Of a DNA stretch of 64,000 bases, positions 35,764 to 44,609 are shown one piece after another. A model generated the notes under the pieces. The model saw only the letters and a list, made by a program, of their open reading frames with translations, made no database searches and was not told where the DNA came from. Location of the stretch: NCBI RefSeq assembly GCF_040801785.1, contig NZ_CP161805.1, positions 930,001 to 994,000 of the forward strand, given 5' to 3'. Positions within the stretch are counted from its first letter, which is position 1, and each line of letters begins with the position of its first letter. The translations under genes were made by a program, and so were the position numbers. This stretch comes from Sulfitobacter sp. LCG007. GTDB taxonomy: Bacteria; Pseudomonadota; Alphaproteobacteria; Rhodobacterales; Rhodobacteraceae.

Positions 35764-36936
35764 ATGACAAGAACCACCGCGACCCTTGGCGCTTCGGATA
35801 TCCTTCCCGGGGATGCTTCTGCGATCCTCGTCGGACGGGTCTGGAGCGAAGCCGAGGGCGGACCCTGCCCGGTGCTGATCCGTCAGGCGGAGGTGCTCGA
35901 CCTCTCGGGGATTTCACCGACCGTATCGGGCCTGCTCGAGCGCGACGACCTGCTGTCCCTGCTCGAAGGTGACTACCCATCGCTTGGGCCTCTCGACGGG
36001 TTTCTCGACACGGGATCGGGGCAGGGGGCCAGCGGCCGGCTGCTGGCGCCCTGCGACCTGCAGGCGATCAAGGCGGCGGGCGTGACCTTCGCGGGCTCGA
36101 TGATCGAGCGCGTCATCGAGGAGCGCGCCAAGGGCGATCCGGGCCGGGCTGAAGCGCTGCGCCACGAGATCGCCGAGGTGCTGGGCGGCAGCCTGCGCGG
36201 CGTCGTGCCGGGCTCGGACAAGGCCGCCGCGGCCAAGGAACGGCTCCAGGAGCTTGGCCTCTGGTCGCAATACCTCGAGGTCGGGATCGGCCCGGATGCC
36301 GAGGTCTTCACCAAGTCGCAGCCCCTGTCCGCCGTGGGATGCGGGGCCGATATCGGCGTGCATGCGGCATCGAGCTGGAACAATCCGGAACCCGAGGTGG
36401 TCCTCGCGGTCAGTTCCGCCGGCGCGATCCGGGGCGCGAGCCTTGGCAACGACGTCAACCTGCGCGACGTCGAGGGCCGCTCGGCCCTGCTGCTCGGAAA
36501 GGCCAAGGACAACAACTGCTCGGCCGCCATCGGCCCTTTCATCCGCATTTTCGACGATCGCTTCACGCTCGAGGACGTGTCGGAGCTGACCGTGGGCCTC
36601 GATATTCACGGCGAGGACGGTTTCACGCTTTCGGATGTCTCGCGCATGTCGGAAATCTCGCGCGCGCCCGCCGATCTGGTTGCCCAGACCTGCAACGCCA
36701 GCCACTGCTACCCGGACGGGTTCATGTTATACCTCGGCACGATGTTCGCGCCGACCAAGGACCGCGAGGCGCCGGGCCTCGGCTTTACCCATCACACCGG
36801 CGACGTGGTAGCGATATCGGCGGATCCGCTGGGACGGCTGGTCAACACCGTGAGACCCTGCGATGCCCTGCCGCCCTGGACCTTCGGAACCCGCGCGCTG
36901 ATGGAAAACCTGGCGGGTCGGGGGCTGCTGAAATGA
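35764..36936 (+). CDS. xylX: FAH-family 2-keto-3-deoxy-pentonate dehydratase (XylX-like)
   Basis: A 390-residue protein closely resembling Caulobacter XylX, the 2-keto-3-deoxy-D-xylonate dehydratase that gives alpha-ketoglutarate semialdehyde in the Weimberg pathway. Matching segments include FAGSMIERVIEERAKGD, LGLWSQYLEVGIGPDAEVFT, SSWNNPEPEVVL, LGNDVNLRDVEGRSALLLGK and CYPDGFMLYLGTMFAPTKDR; the acidic residues in PEPE and NDVNLRD are the expected Mg ligands of the FAH fold. It overlaps the XylD-like gene by 4 bp. It is divergent from the Rieske operon and might share the operator region. The exact pentonate (xylose or arabinose type) is inferred from similarity. Confidence 0.82.
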   Translation: MTRTTATLGASDILPGDASAILVGRVWSEAEGGPCPVLIRQAEVLDLSGISPTVSGLLERDDLLSLLEGDYPSLGPLDGFLDTGSGQGASGRLLAPCDLQAIKAAGVTFAGSMIERVIEERAKGDPGRAEALRHEIAEVLGGSLRGVVPGSDKAAAAKERLQELGLWSQYLEVGIGPDAEVFTKSQPLSAVGCGADIGVHAASSWNNPEPEVVLAVSSAGAIRGASLGNDVNLRDVEGRSALLLGKAKDNNCSAAIGPFIRIFDDRFTLEDVSELTVGLDIHGEDGFTLSDVSRMSEISRAPADLVAQTCNASHCYPDGFMLYLGTMFAPTKDREAPGLGFTHHTGDVVAISADPLGRLVNTVRPCDALPPWTFGTRALMENLAGRGLLK

Positions 36937-38705
36937 CCGGGAAGAGACGTCTGCGCAGTCAGGACTGGTTCGACAATCCCGATCACGCCGACATGACCGC
37001 GCTCTACATGGAGCGCTTCATGAACTACGGCCTGACCCCGGAGGAGCTCCGTTCGGGCCGCCCGATCATCGCGATCGCCCAGTCGGGGAGCGACCTGTCG
37101 CCCTGCAACCGCCACCACCTCGATCTTGCCGCCCGGACCCGCGACGGCATCCGCGACGCGGGCGGCATTCCGATGGAATTCCCGACCCACCCGATCTTCG
37201 AGAACTGCCGGCGCCCTACCGCCGCGCTGGACCGCAACCTCGCATATCTCGGCCTGGTCGAGATCCTGCACGCCTATCCCATCGACGGTGTCGTGCTGAC
37301 CACGGGCTGCGACAAGACCACGCCCGCCGCGATCATGGCGGCGGCGACTGTGGACATTCCCGCCATCGTTCTGTCGGGCGGTCCGATGCTCGACGGCCAT
37401 CACGAGGGACAGCTTGCCGGCAGCGGCATGGCGATCTGGAAGGGACGGCGGGCCTATGCCGCGGGGCAGATCGACAAGGAGGAGTTCCTCCAGCAGGCGC
37501 TCGATTCCGCGCCTTCGGTGGGCCATTGCAACACCATGGGCACGGCATCGACCATGAACGCCATGGCCGAGGCGCTGGGCATGTCGCTGACGGGCTGCGC
37601 CGCGATCCCGGGCGCCTACCGCGAACGCCACCAGATGGCCTACCGCACCGGACGCCGGGCGGTCGAGATCGTCTTCGAGGACCTGCGCCCCTCGCAGATC
37701 CTGACCCGCGCGGCTTTCCTGAATGCGATCCGCGTGAATTCCGCGATCGGCGGATCGACGAACGCCCAGCCCCATCTCGCCGCGATGGCGCTACATGCGG
37801 GGGTGACGCTGGAACGCGAGGACTGGCAGATCCACGGCCATGACATTCCGCTGCTCGCAAATGTCCAGCCGGCGGGAAAATGGCTTTGCGAGGCCTATCA
37901 CCGCGCGGGCGGGGTTCCGGCGATCATGTGGGAGCTGATGCAGGCGGGCAGGCTCGACACGTCCTGCCTGACCATCACGGGCCGCAGCATCGGCGAGAAT
38001 CTCGAGGGGCGCGAGGCCACGGATCGCGACGTGATCCGGCGCTACGATGAGCCGATGATGGAACGGGCCGGCTTCCGGGTGCTGTCGGGCAACCTCTTCG
38101 ATTTCGCGATCATGAAGACCTCGGTGATTTCCGAGACGTTCCGCAAACGCTATCTGTCCGAACCCGGGCGCGAGAACGTGTTCAGGTCGCGCGCCATCGT
38201 CTTCGACGGCTCCGAGGATTACCACGCCCGGATCAACGATCCGGAACTCGACATCGACGCCGACTGCATCCTCGTGATCCGCGGTTCGGGCCCGCTCGGC
38301 TGGCCGGGCTCGGCCGAGGTGGTCAACATGCAGCCGCCCGACGCTCTGCTCAAACAGGGCATCGCGAGCCTTCCGACGCTGGGCGACGGGCGCCAGTCCG
38401 GCACCTCGGACAGCCCCTCCATCGTGCATGCCTCTCCGGAAAGCGCCGCGGGCGGCGGGCTTGCCTGGCTCAGGACCGGCGACATGATCGAAATCGACCT
38501 GAACGCGGGCACCTGCAATGCGCTGGTCGATGCGGACGAGATCGAGCGGCGCAAGGGCGAGGCCCCGCCGCCGGTGCCCGAGGACCGCACGCCCTGGCAG
38601 CGCATCTACCGCGCCGAGGCGAGCCAGCTTTCCGACGGTGCCACGATGAAATCGGCCGAAGGCTTCCACCGGATCGCGGAGAAGCTGCCCCGGCACAATC
38701 ACTGA
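36933..38705 (+). CDS. xylD: IlvD/Edd-family sugar-acid dehydratase (xylonate/arabinonate type)
   Basis: A 590-residue iron-sulfur dehydratase that removes water from an aldonic acid. The N-terminus RSQDWFDNPDHADMTALYME and the block GSDLSPCNRHHLDLAARTRD are characteristic of the pentonate dehydratase branch, distinct from dihydroxy-acid dehydratase IlvD. Cluster cysteines are in SPCN, TTGCDKTTPAA and GHCNTMGTASTMNAMAEALG. Length is normal. The start overlaps the XylX-like gene (ATGA). Together they convert pentonate to ketoglutarate semialdehyde; the sugar dehydrogenase, lactonase and semialdehyde dehydrogenase of a full Weimberg route are not here. Confidence 0.88.
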   Translation: MTGKRRLRSQDWFDNPDHADMTALYMERFMNYGLTPEELRSGRPIIAIAQSGSDLSPCNRHHLDLAARTRDGIRDAGGIPMEFPTHPIFENCRRPTAALDRNLAYLGLVEILHAYPIDGVVLTTGCDKTTPAAIMAAATVDIPAIVLSGGPMLDGHHEGQLAGSGMAIWKGRRAYAAGQIDKEEFLQQALDSAPSVGHCNTMGTASTMNAMAEALGMSLTGCAAIPGAYRERHQMAYRTGRRAVEIVFEDLRPSQILTRAAFLNAIRVNSAIGGSTNAQPHLAAMALHAGVTLEREDWQIHGHDIPLLANVQPAGKWLCEAYHRAGGVPAIMWELMQAGRLDTSCLTITGRSIGENLEGREATDRDVIRRYDEPMMERAGFRVLSGNLFDFAIMKTSVISETFRKRYLSEPGRENVFRSRAIVFDGSEDYHARINDPELDIDADCILVIRGSGPLGWPGSAEVVNMQPPDALLKQGIASLPTLGDGRQSGTSDSPSIVHASPESAAGGGLAWLRTGDMIEIDLNAGTCNALVDADEIERRKGEAPPPVPEDRTPWQRIYRAEASQLSDGATMKSAEGFHRIAEKLPRHNH

Positions 38706-38788
38706 ACCAGTGTCCCCGAAGTTGCTGCCGGGCCGGCGAGGAGGGCCTGGCATCCGCGAGGGTGACCGAACACAGGGAAGACACGGCA

Positions 38789-39376
38789 ATGGGTGAAGCG
38801 GATCGCCGGTGCGGAGTCTGGTTCGACAGGCTGGATATCTGGCAGGCCGAGGCGCGGGCGCTGCGGGCAATCCTTCTTGAGACCGAGCTTGTCGAGGCCT
38901 TCAAGTGGCGGGCGCCGGTCTACACCGTCGATGGGGCGAATATCTGCAATGTGGCCGTCACCAGATCCTACTGCGCCGCAGGATTCTTCAAGGGTGTCCT
39001 GCTCGAGGACAGGCACGGTCTGCTGATCGCGCCGGGCGCCAATACCCGGTCGGTGCGGATGGCGAAATTCACCGATCTCGCGGCGATAGAGGACGCGCGA
39101 ACTGCCCTGAAGGCTTACATCGCCGAGGCCATCGCGCTTGAACGCAGCGGGGCGAAGGTCGATCTGCCGAAGGATGATTTCGACTACCCCGATGAACTGA
39201 TCGAGGCGATGGAGGCGGATGCAGCCCTGAAAGAGGCCTTCGAGGCCCTGACGCCGGGCCGACAGCGCGGCTGGGTGCTTCATTTCGCGCAGGCAAAGCA
39301 ATCCGACACCCGCAGGTCGCGGATCGAGAAGGCAACGCCCAAAATCCTCGACGGGATGGGGATGCACGACCGCTAG
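38789..39376 (+). CDS. YdeI/OmdA-type protein (DUF1801-like)
   Basis: A 195-residue cytoplasmic protein. The N-terminal half has the DUF1801-like pattern (EAFKWRAPVYTVDGANICNV, SYCAAGFFKGVLLED). The C-terminal half has the YdeI/OmdA pattern (AALKEAFEALTPGRQRGWVL, then HFAQAKQSDTRRSRIEKATP). YdeI relatives have been linked to stress or bacteriocin tolerance, but the molecular role is unclear. ATG 38789 is chosen because AGGGAAG lies upstream; an in-frame GTG occurs at 38762. It stands alone between XylD and the convergent BKACE gene. Confidence 0.82.
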   Translation: MGEADRRCGVWFDRLDIWQAEARALRAILLETELVEAFKWRAPVYTVDGANICNVAVTRSYCAAGFFKGVLLEDRHGLLIAPGANTRSVRMAKFTDLAAIEDARTALKAYIAEAIALERSGAKVDLPKDDFDYPDELIEAMEADAALKEAFEALTPGRQRGWVLHFAQAKQSDTRRSRIEKATPKILDGMGMHDR

Positions 39377-39388
39377 GCGATAGCGGCA

Positions 39389-40324
39389 TCAGAACGCCAC
39401 CTGATCCCCACCCTTGAGCGACAGGATCTCGCGCGCTTCATCCGGCGTGGCGACCGCAAGCCCCAGCCCCTCGATGATCTGGCGCACCTTGCCCACCTGC
39501 ACCGCGTTGGAGGTGGCGAGCTGCCCCTTGCCGGCCCAGATGCTGTCCTCGAGCCCCACGCGCACGTTGCCGCCCATCGCTGCTGCCTGTGCGGCGATGC
39601 GGAACTGGTTGGCCCCGGCACCCAGCACCGACCAGCGGTAGTCCGCGCCGAAAAGCCGGTCGGCGGTGCGCTTCATGTGCATCACGTCTTCGGGATGCGG
39701 ACCGATCCCGCCGAGCAGTCCAAAGACCGACTGGACGAAGAAGGGCGGCTTCACCAGACCGCGCTCGGCGAAATGAGCGAGGTTGTAGAGATGCGAGATG
39801 TCGTAGCATTCGAACTCGAAGCGCGTGCCGTTGCCGTAGCAGGTCTCGAGCACGTACTCGATATCCTTGAACGAATTGCGGAACACCAGATCGCGCGAGC
39901 CTTCCAGATGCGCGCGTTCCCACTCGAACCTGAAATCCTTGTACTTTCGCAGCAGGGGATAGAGCCCGAAATTCATCGACCCTATGTTGAGCGAGGCCAC
40001 TTCCGGCTTGAATCGTGCCGCCGGCAGAACGCGCTCCTCGACGCTCATGTAGGGGCTGCCGCCGGTGGTGATGTTCACCACCGCTTCGGTTGCCTGCTTG
40101 ATGCGCGGCAGGAAAGCCGCGAAGCCCTCGGGTGTCTGGTCGGGCCTGCCGGTCTCGGGGTCGCGCGCATGCAGGTGCAGGATCGCGGCCCCGGCTTCAG
40201 CGGCCGCGATGGCCTCGGTCGCGATCTGGTCGGGGGTGATGGGCAGATGGGGCGTCATCGTAGGGGTGTGGATCGCGCCCGTGATCGCACAGGTGATGAT
40301 CACCTTGCCTTCCTGTCCGCTCAT
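39389..40324 (-). CDS. Beta-keto acid cleavage enzyme (BKACE/Kce, DUF849)
   Basis: A 311-residue Zn-dependent TIM-barrel enzyme. Family members condense a beta-keto acid with acetyl-CoA and cleave it to an acetoacetyl product and a new CoA ester; 3-keto-5-aminohexanoate and dehydrocarnitine are known substrates. Zinc ligands His50 and His52 lie in AAILHLHARDPETG. The NITTGG, SLNIGSMNFG and GGNVRVGLEDSIW segments are typical, the last holding the substrate arginine region. ATG 40324 has GGGAGGATCGG upstream. It is isolated, but a link with the nearby quaternary-amine regulon, for example in carnitine-like breakdown, is conceivable; this is inference. Confidence 0.88.
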   Translation of the reverse strand: MSGQEGKVIITCAITGAIHTPTMTPHLPITPDQIATEAIAAAEAGAAILHLHARDPETGRPDQTPEGFAAFLPRIKQATEAVVNITTGGSPYMSVEERVLPAARFKPEVASLNIGSMNFGLYPLLRKYKDFRFEWERAHLEGSRDLVFRNSFKDIEYVLETCYGNGTRFEFECYDISHLYNLAHFAERGLVKPPFFVQSVFGLLGGIGPHPEDVMHMKRTADRLFGADYRWSVLGAGANQFRIAAQAAAMGGNVRVGLEDSIWAGKGQLATSNAVQVGKVRQIIEGLGLAVATPDEAREILSLKGGDQVAF

Positions 40325-40408
40325 CCCGATCCTCCCCGCTCCCGCCTTGTGGCAGTCTGACCGGATCCTGACGCCGCGCAAGCCCCCGCCTGATCGGGTT
40401 CGTCTTCG

Positions 40409-41563
40409 TCAGAGGGTCAGAAGCGAGATCACGGCGAGGGTGCAGAGCAGCACCGGCCAGAAGGTGATCTTCGCGACGAAGTTGTCGCGATAATGCAGCA
40501 GCCAGAGATTGCGCAGGCTGATGAGGGAAAACAGATAGCCATTGAGCGCGGTCAGAAGGATCATGCCGTACATCACGAGATAGAAGTATTCGATATAGAC
40601 GAGGCTCGATCCGGGAAAGAGCTGGCGCACCTGGATGTGGCTCAGCATGACGACGAAGAACAGAGCCGAGCAGGTCCCGATCAGCCCCGACGTGTTGAAG
40701 CCGAACCGTGCCGACTGGGTCTCGTCGCGCGAGGTCATCATCACCGTTGCGAAGAGCAGGAGGGCGACGACGACCAGAGGCACCAGATTGACCACGAAGG
40801 CGTTCACGAAGGCGCGCTGGACGCCGAGGTTGAAGTACAGGTCGTAGTAGGTCTCGGCGGGATTGCCGGGATGGTCGAAAGGGTAGCCGAAGAGGGTATC
40901 GTAGGGAATTTCCTGATAGCTGAAGAAAGTCTCGTCGATCTGCCATTCATCCGTCACGATATCGCGATCGAGGCCCTTTACCGGCGCCGTGTGATCCGCG
41001 TAGCCGTCGAAATCCGGCACCAGCAGGATCCGGTCGGAATTGTCGAAATCCAGCGGCCATATCCGCAGCCAGACCGTCAGGAAATCCAGTGGATAGTGCG
41101 AATAGTCGAATGGCTGGCGAACAGTGACGTCGAAATACCAGCCGATGAGCTGGCGCGGCTCGCCATCGATTTCGATCTGGCGCCGGTACTGTTCTTCGAT
41201 GACCGTGTCGCCCGATGCGATCTGCTCGGGGAAATTGATCCCCGGCCGATAGGGAAAGTCGAGCGGATACTCCTGCCAGACATAACCCGTCAGGTTGATG
41301 TTGGTCGAGGTCTGGAAGACCAGCGACTGGATGAAGACGCCCGTGGGGATCAGGACAGGCGCGCCGGATTCGAACTGGGCGATCCGTCCCGCGCTGGTTT
41401 CGGCATCGAGGATCGTCCGGAGCGTTCGGGGTGTGTCGAGGATATGCTCAGCGTGCCCGTGATCACGCCCGGACTGGGTCCAGCACCAGACAATGATCGC
41501 AAGCGCGAGGAACGACAGAAGGATACACAGCGAAACGAGTTTTTCCGGAAGGCTGAGCCGCAT
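40409..41563 (-). CDS. Membrane protein with pentameric ligand-gated ion channel architecture
   Basis: A 384-residue protein. There is an extra N-terminal span (about 9-28), then a beta-rich periplasmic domain (about 60-250), then four spans (about 251-276, 289-312, 322-350, 362-383). The segment PFDYSHYPLDFLTVWLRI (151-168) matches the pro-loop pattern of Cys-loop/pro-loop receptors, with Pro158 in place. Pre-M1 and M1 read YFNLGVQRAFVNAFVVNLVP with the conserved M1 proline (262), then a helix with the M2 layout and a LFPGSS turn before M3. I infer a prokaryotic pLGIC-like sensor or channel. The N-terminal span and linker are unusual for GLIC/ELIC. The family was not confirmed by search. Confidence 0.6.
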   Translation of the reverse strand: MRLSLPEKLVSLCILLSFLALAIIVWCWTQSGRDHGHAEHILDTPRTLRTILDAETSAGRIAQFESGAPVLIPTGVFIQSLVFQTSTNINLTGYVWQEYPLDFPYRPGINFPEQIASGDTVIEEQYRRQIEIDGEPRQLIGWYFDVTVRQPFDYSHYPLDFLTVWLRIWPLDFDNSDRILLVPDFDGYADHTAPVKGLDRDIVTDEWQIDETFFSYQEIPYDTLFGYPFDHPGNPAETYYDLYFNLGVQRAFVNAFVVNLVPLVVVALLLFATVMMTSRDETQSARFGFNTSGLIGTCSALFFVVMLSHIQVRQLFPGSSLVYIEYFYLVMYGMILLTALNGYLFSLISLRNLWLLHYRDNFVAKITFWPVLLCTLAVISLLTL

Positions 41564-41768
41564 GGTATTGCCGGGGCCGCAAGGGACGTTTCCCCATTGC
41601 TATCTTGAATGGAATTGGTTGTCATCATGCCCGCTTTGCGTGTGCCGATGTCGTCCGGGCATGTTGCCGTGGGGCCTGCGTGCGACGGGGCGACTTGAAC
41701 GGAACGGCGATCTGGAATAGGCCCGGTAGTTGTCTTGATCCGCGGCGCCGGGTCGCCGGGATTTCCTG

Positions 41769-43166
41769 ATGTTTCCCCAGTTGCTCGCCGATCGTCTGAC
41801 CGCCTGCCTTCTCGTGCTGTTGACCGTCCTCGTCGCGATCGTCGAATGGGGCGGCACCCTGCCACCCATGCTGGTCCCGCTCGACGTCCTCGCGGTGCTT
41901 GCCCTGCTCGGCCTGCGCGTGCGTCCCGGGCGCCTTGCCTTCCTGGCGATCGGGGTGCTGCTGACCGTGCTGCTGGCGCTTTCAGGGCAGGACTGGGTCG
42001 CGATCGCGCGCAAGGGGTTGGGGTCGGCGGCCTTCATCGCCGCCTTCTTCACCGCGCTGTCCACCCTGCGAAACGTGGCCGAGACCTCGCCTGCGATCCG
42101 GGCGGGAGGTACCTTCCTCGCCCTGCAGCCACCCGGAAGACGCTACGCCGCGCTGAGCGTCGGAGGACATCTCTTCGCCCTGCTGCTGAACTACGGCGCG
42201 ATTTCTCTGCTGGGCAGTCTGGCGTCGACAAGCGCCGCGGCCGAGGCGGACCCGGAGATCCGCAGGCACCGCACGCGGCGGATGCTGCTTGCCATCCAGC
42301 GCGGCTTCATCGCGTCGCTGCCCTGGTCCCCGCTTGCCTTCGCCATGGCCGTCACAACCGCCCTGATCCCCGGAGCGCGCTGGTCCGACGCCGCGCTCCC
42401 GGGCCTCGTGTCCGCGATGATCGTTCTGGTCACCGGATGGGCGCTCGACAGGATATTCAAGCCCCGCCTCACCGGCCCGACACCGCCCTCCCGCCCGGTC
42501 GAGGGCTCGTGGGCGCTGATGACGCCCCTGCTGGTTCTGCTGATGCTCATGGCGCTCAGCGTCGGCGCGCTTCATTCCCTCAGCGGTGTCAGGGTCGTCG
42601 GCATCGTGATGGTGGTGGTGCCCCTGATATCGCTTGGCTGGGCCGCGATCCAGCATGCCGGCGGAGACCTCGACACCACGCCGGCCGCGCGCGTCGCGGA
42701 CTATCTCGGGCGGGACCTGCCGGGCTATCGCGGCGAGGTGACGCTGCTGATGATGGCGGGTTACATCGGCACGGTGGGCGCGCCGCTTCTCGGTCCCGTG
42801 GTGGCGGGGTCGGGGTTCCATCCCGAAGAACTGCCGCCCTGGCTGGTGCTGGCAGGTTTCGTCTGGCTTCTTCCGGTCCTCGGGCAACTCGGCATGAACC
42901 CCATCCTCGCAGTGACCCTGATCGCGCCGCTGATCCCGGACGCCGCGCAGATGGGGGTCAGCCCGACCGCCATCGTGACCGCGATTGCCGCCGGATGGGC
43001 GGTCAGCGGCGTCTGCTCGCCCTTCACAGCCACCACGCTTCTGGTCGGCTCCTTCGCCGGGGTCAGTGCGTGGCATGTGGGAATCCGCTGGAACGGGATC
43101 TACGTGCTGCTGATCGGCGCGCTGCTGACGCTCTGGGTTCTCGCCTATGCCTTCCTGCTCGGCTGA
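41769..43166 (+). CDS. Polytopic membrane protein, possible anion permease (ion-transporter-like)
   Basis: A 465-residue protein with roughly 11-12 hydrophobic spans and few charged loops, except for a cytosolic piece around 150-180 (AEADPEIRRHRTRRMLLAIQ) and another near 300-330. The C-terminal half has paired broken-helix motifs rich in small residues (GTVGAPLLGPVVAG, LGQLGMNPILAVTLIAPLIP), the type of re-entrant hairpin seen in ion-transporter superfamily permeases such as DASS or TRAP-M. There is no binding protein or ATPase beside it. Substrate and exact family are not recognised. It is divergent from the channel-like gene and may share its promoter region. Confidence 0.65.
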   Translation: MFPQLLADRLTACLLVLLTVLVAIVEWGGTLPPMLVPLDVLAVLALLGLRVRPGRLAFLAIGVLLTVLLALSGQDWVAIARKGLGSAAFIAAFFTALSTLRNVAETSPAIRAGGTFLALQPPGRRYAALSVGGHLFALLLNYGAISLLGSLASTSAAAEADPEIRRHRTRRMLLAIQRGFIASLPWSPLAFAMAVTTALIPGARWSDAALPGLVSAMIVLVTGWALDRIFKPRLTGPTPPSRPVEGSWALMTPLLVLLMLMALSVGALHSLSGVRVVGIVMVVVPLISLGWAAIQHAGGDLDTTPAARVADYLGRDLPGYRGEVTLLMMAGYIGTVGAPLLGPVVAGSGFHPEELPPWLVLAGFVWLLPVLGQLGMNPILAVTLIAPLIPDAAQMGVSPTAIVTAIAAGWAVSGVCSPFTATTLLVGSFAGVSAWHVGIRWNGIYVLLIGALLTLWVLAYAFLLG

Positions 43167-43241
43167 CTTCCCGTTGGACCGGCGGGGCATCCTGCCCTAG
43201 GTTCCTTCCATAAGGGCGCGTTTGCACAGGGAGGAAAGCGA

Positions 43242-44603
43242 GTGTCGGCCTTGCGGCGTGCGTTCAAGCCTGTCCTGGCCCGGGGGTGGGCCATTTGCGG
43301 TCCCGAACGCGCTTTGCTCGCCCTGCTCATCGTGCTGAACGCCACACCGCTGCCGGCGCAGGAGTTCTTCACCCTCAAGGGGCATGGAGGGCCGGTCAAG
43401 GGCGTCGCCACAGCCGCCGACGGCACCATCCTCACGGCGAGTTTCGACAACTCGGTCGGCGTCTGGAAATCCGGGAAACCGCTCTGGCTCGAGGGACACG
43501 CGGCCGCGGTCAACGCCGTGATATCCGTCGGCCCGGGCAGCGTGGTCTCGGCGGGGGATGACTTCGGCGTGCTGCTCTGGGACGTGGCCGGCGGCACCTC
43601 GCGCGAACTGGGCCGGCACCTGGGAAAGGTCATCCGCCTCGCCCTGTCGCCGGATGGCACGCGGGTCGCGTCGGCAAGCTGGGACGGCACGCTTGGCCTG
43701 TGGCCACTAAGCGGGACGGGCGCCCCTCTGACGCTCGAGGGCCACGGGGGCGGCGTCAACGACGTGGCCTTCTCGCCCGATGGCGCGCGGCTCTACAGCG
43801 CTTCGGCGGACGGAACCATACGCGTCTGGGATGCCACGACCGGCGATCCGATCCGCCCGCTCGTGCGCCACGGGTTCGGCGTCAACACGCTGGCCATCGC
43901 GCCCGATGAAAGCTGGATTGCCTATGGCGCGGTCGATGGCGGCACCCGCGTCCTGTCGCTGCCGGATGGCGAAGCCATGGCCGATTTCACGCTCGACCGC
44001 CGCCCGATTCTCGCCATGGCATCGAGCGCACCCGCGCATCGCATCGCGGTCGGCGACGCCGAGGGCTACATCATGATGATCGATACCCTCGAGTGGCGCA
44101 TATCGGAGGACTTCCGCGCCACGCTCTCCGGTCCGGTCTGGGCGCTGGCCTTTTCGCCGGACGGGCGAAACATCCACGCCGGGAGCCTCGACAACGCGCT
44201 CTACAGCTGGCCCCTCGCCGGTCTGGAAAGCCCCGCCGTCATGGCCGGCACGCAACGCTCTTTCCTCAGGCCGCCCGCCGCGATGTCCAACGGCGAGCGG
44301 CAGTTCCAGCGCAAATGCTCGATCTGCCATGCGCTGGGGCCGGACGGGGAACGCCGCGCGGGCCCGACGCTTCACGGCCTCTTCGGGCGGCCTGCGGGGC
44401 GTGTCGAAGGCTACGCCTATTCCGAGACGCTGGAAAATGCCAGGATCGTCTGGAACGAAGAGACCGTCGACCGCCTCTTCGATCTGGGCCCGGATCATTA
44501 CATCCCCGGCTCGAAGATGCCGATGCAGCGCATCACGGCCCCCGAAGACAGGGCGGATCTGATCGCCTTTCTCAGGCAGGCGACCGCCGCGACGGGCAAG
44601 TAG
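43242..44603 (+). CDS. WD40 propeller - cytochrome c fusion protein
   Basis: A 453-residue exported protein. The N-terminal hydrophobic segment (about 22-40, ending LPAQ) is a signal peptide. Residues 45-325 form about seven WD40-like repeats (GHGGPVKGVATAADGTILTA, LALSPDGTRVASASWDGTLG, VAFSPDGARLYSASADGTIR). Residues 350-450 are a class I cytochrome c: CSICH binds heme through Cys359, Cys362 and His363, and Met426 or Met428 in KMPMQR is the axial ligand; the GPTLHGLFGRPAG block is typical of cytochrome c2-like domains. The start is GTG 43242 with GGGAGGAAAGCGA upstream. A propeller joined to an electron carrier suggests docking to a partner oxidase or dehydrogenase. Confidence 0.88.
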   Translation: MSALRRAFKPVLARGWAICGPERALLALLIVLNATPLPAQEFFTLKGHGGPVKGVATAADGTILTASFDNSVGVWKSGKPLWLEGHAAAVNAVISVGPGSVVSAGDDFGVLLWDVAGGTSRELGRHLGKVIRLALSPDGTRVASASWDGTLGLWPLSGTGAPLTLEGHGGGVNDVAFSPDGARLYSASADGTIRVWDATTGDPIRPLVRHGFGVNTLAIAPDESWIAYGAVDGGTRVLSLPDGEAMADFTLDRRPILAMASSAPAHRIAVGDAEGYIMMIDTLEWRISEDFRATLSGPVWALAFSPDGRNIHAGSLDNALYSWPLAGLESPAVMAGTQRSFLRPPAAMSNGERQFQRKCSICHALGPDGERRAGPTLHGLFGRPAGRVEGYAYSETLENARIVWNEETVDRLFDLGPDHYIPGSKMPMQRITAPEDRADLIAFLRQATAATGK

Positions 44604-44609
44604 GCAGCC

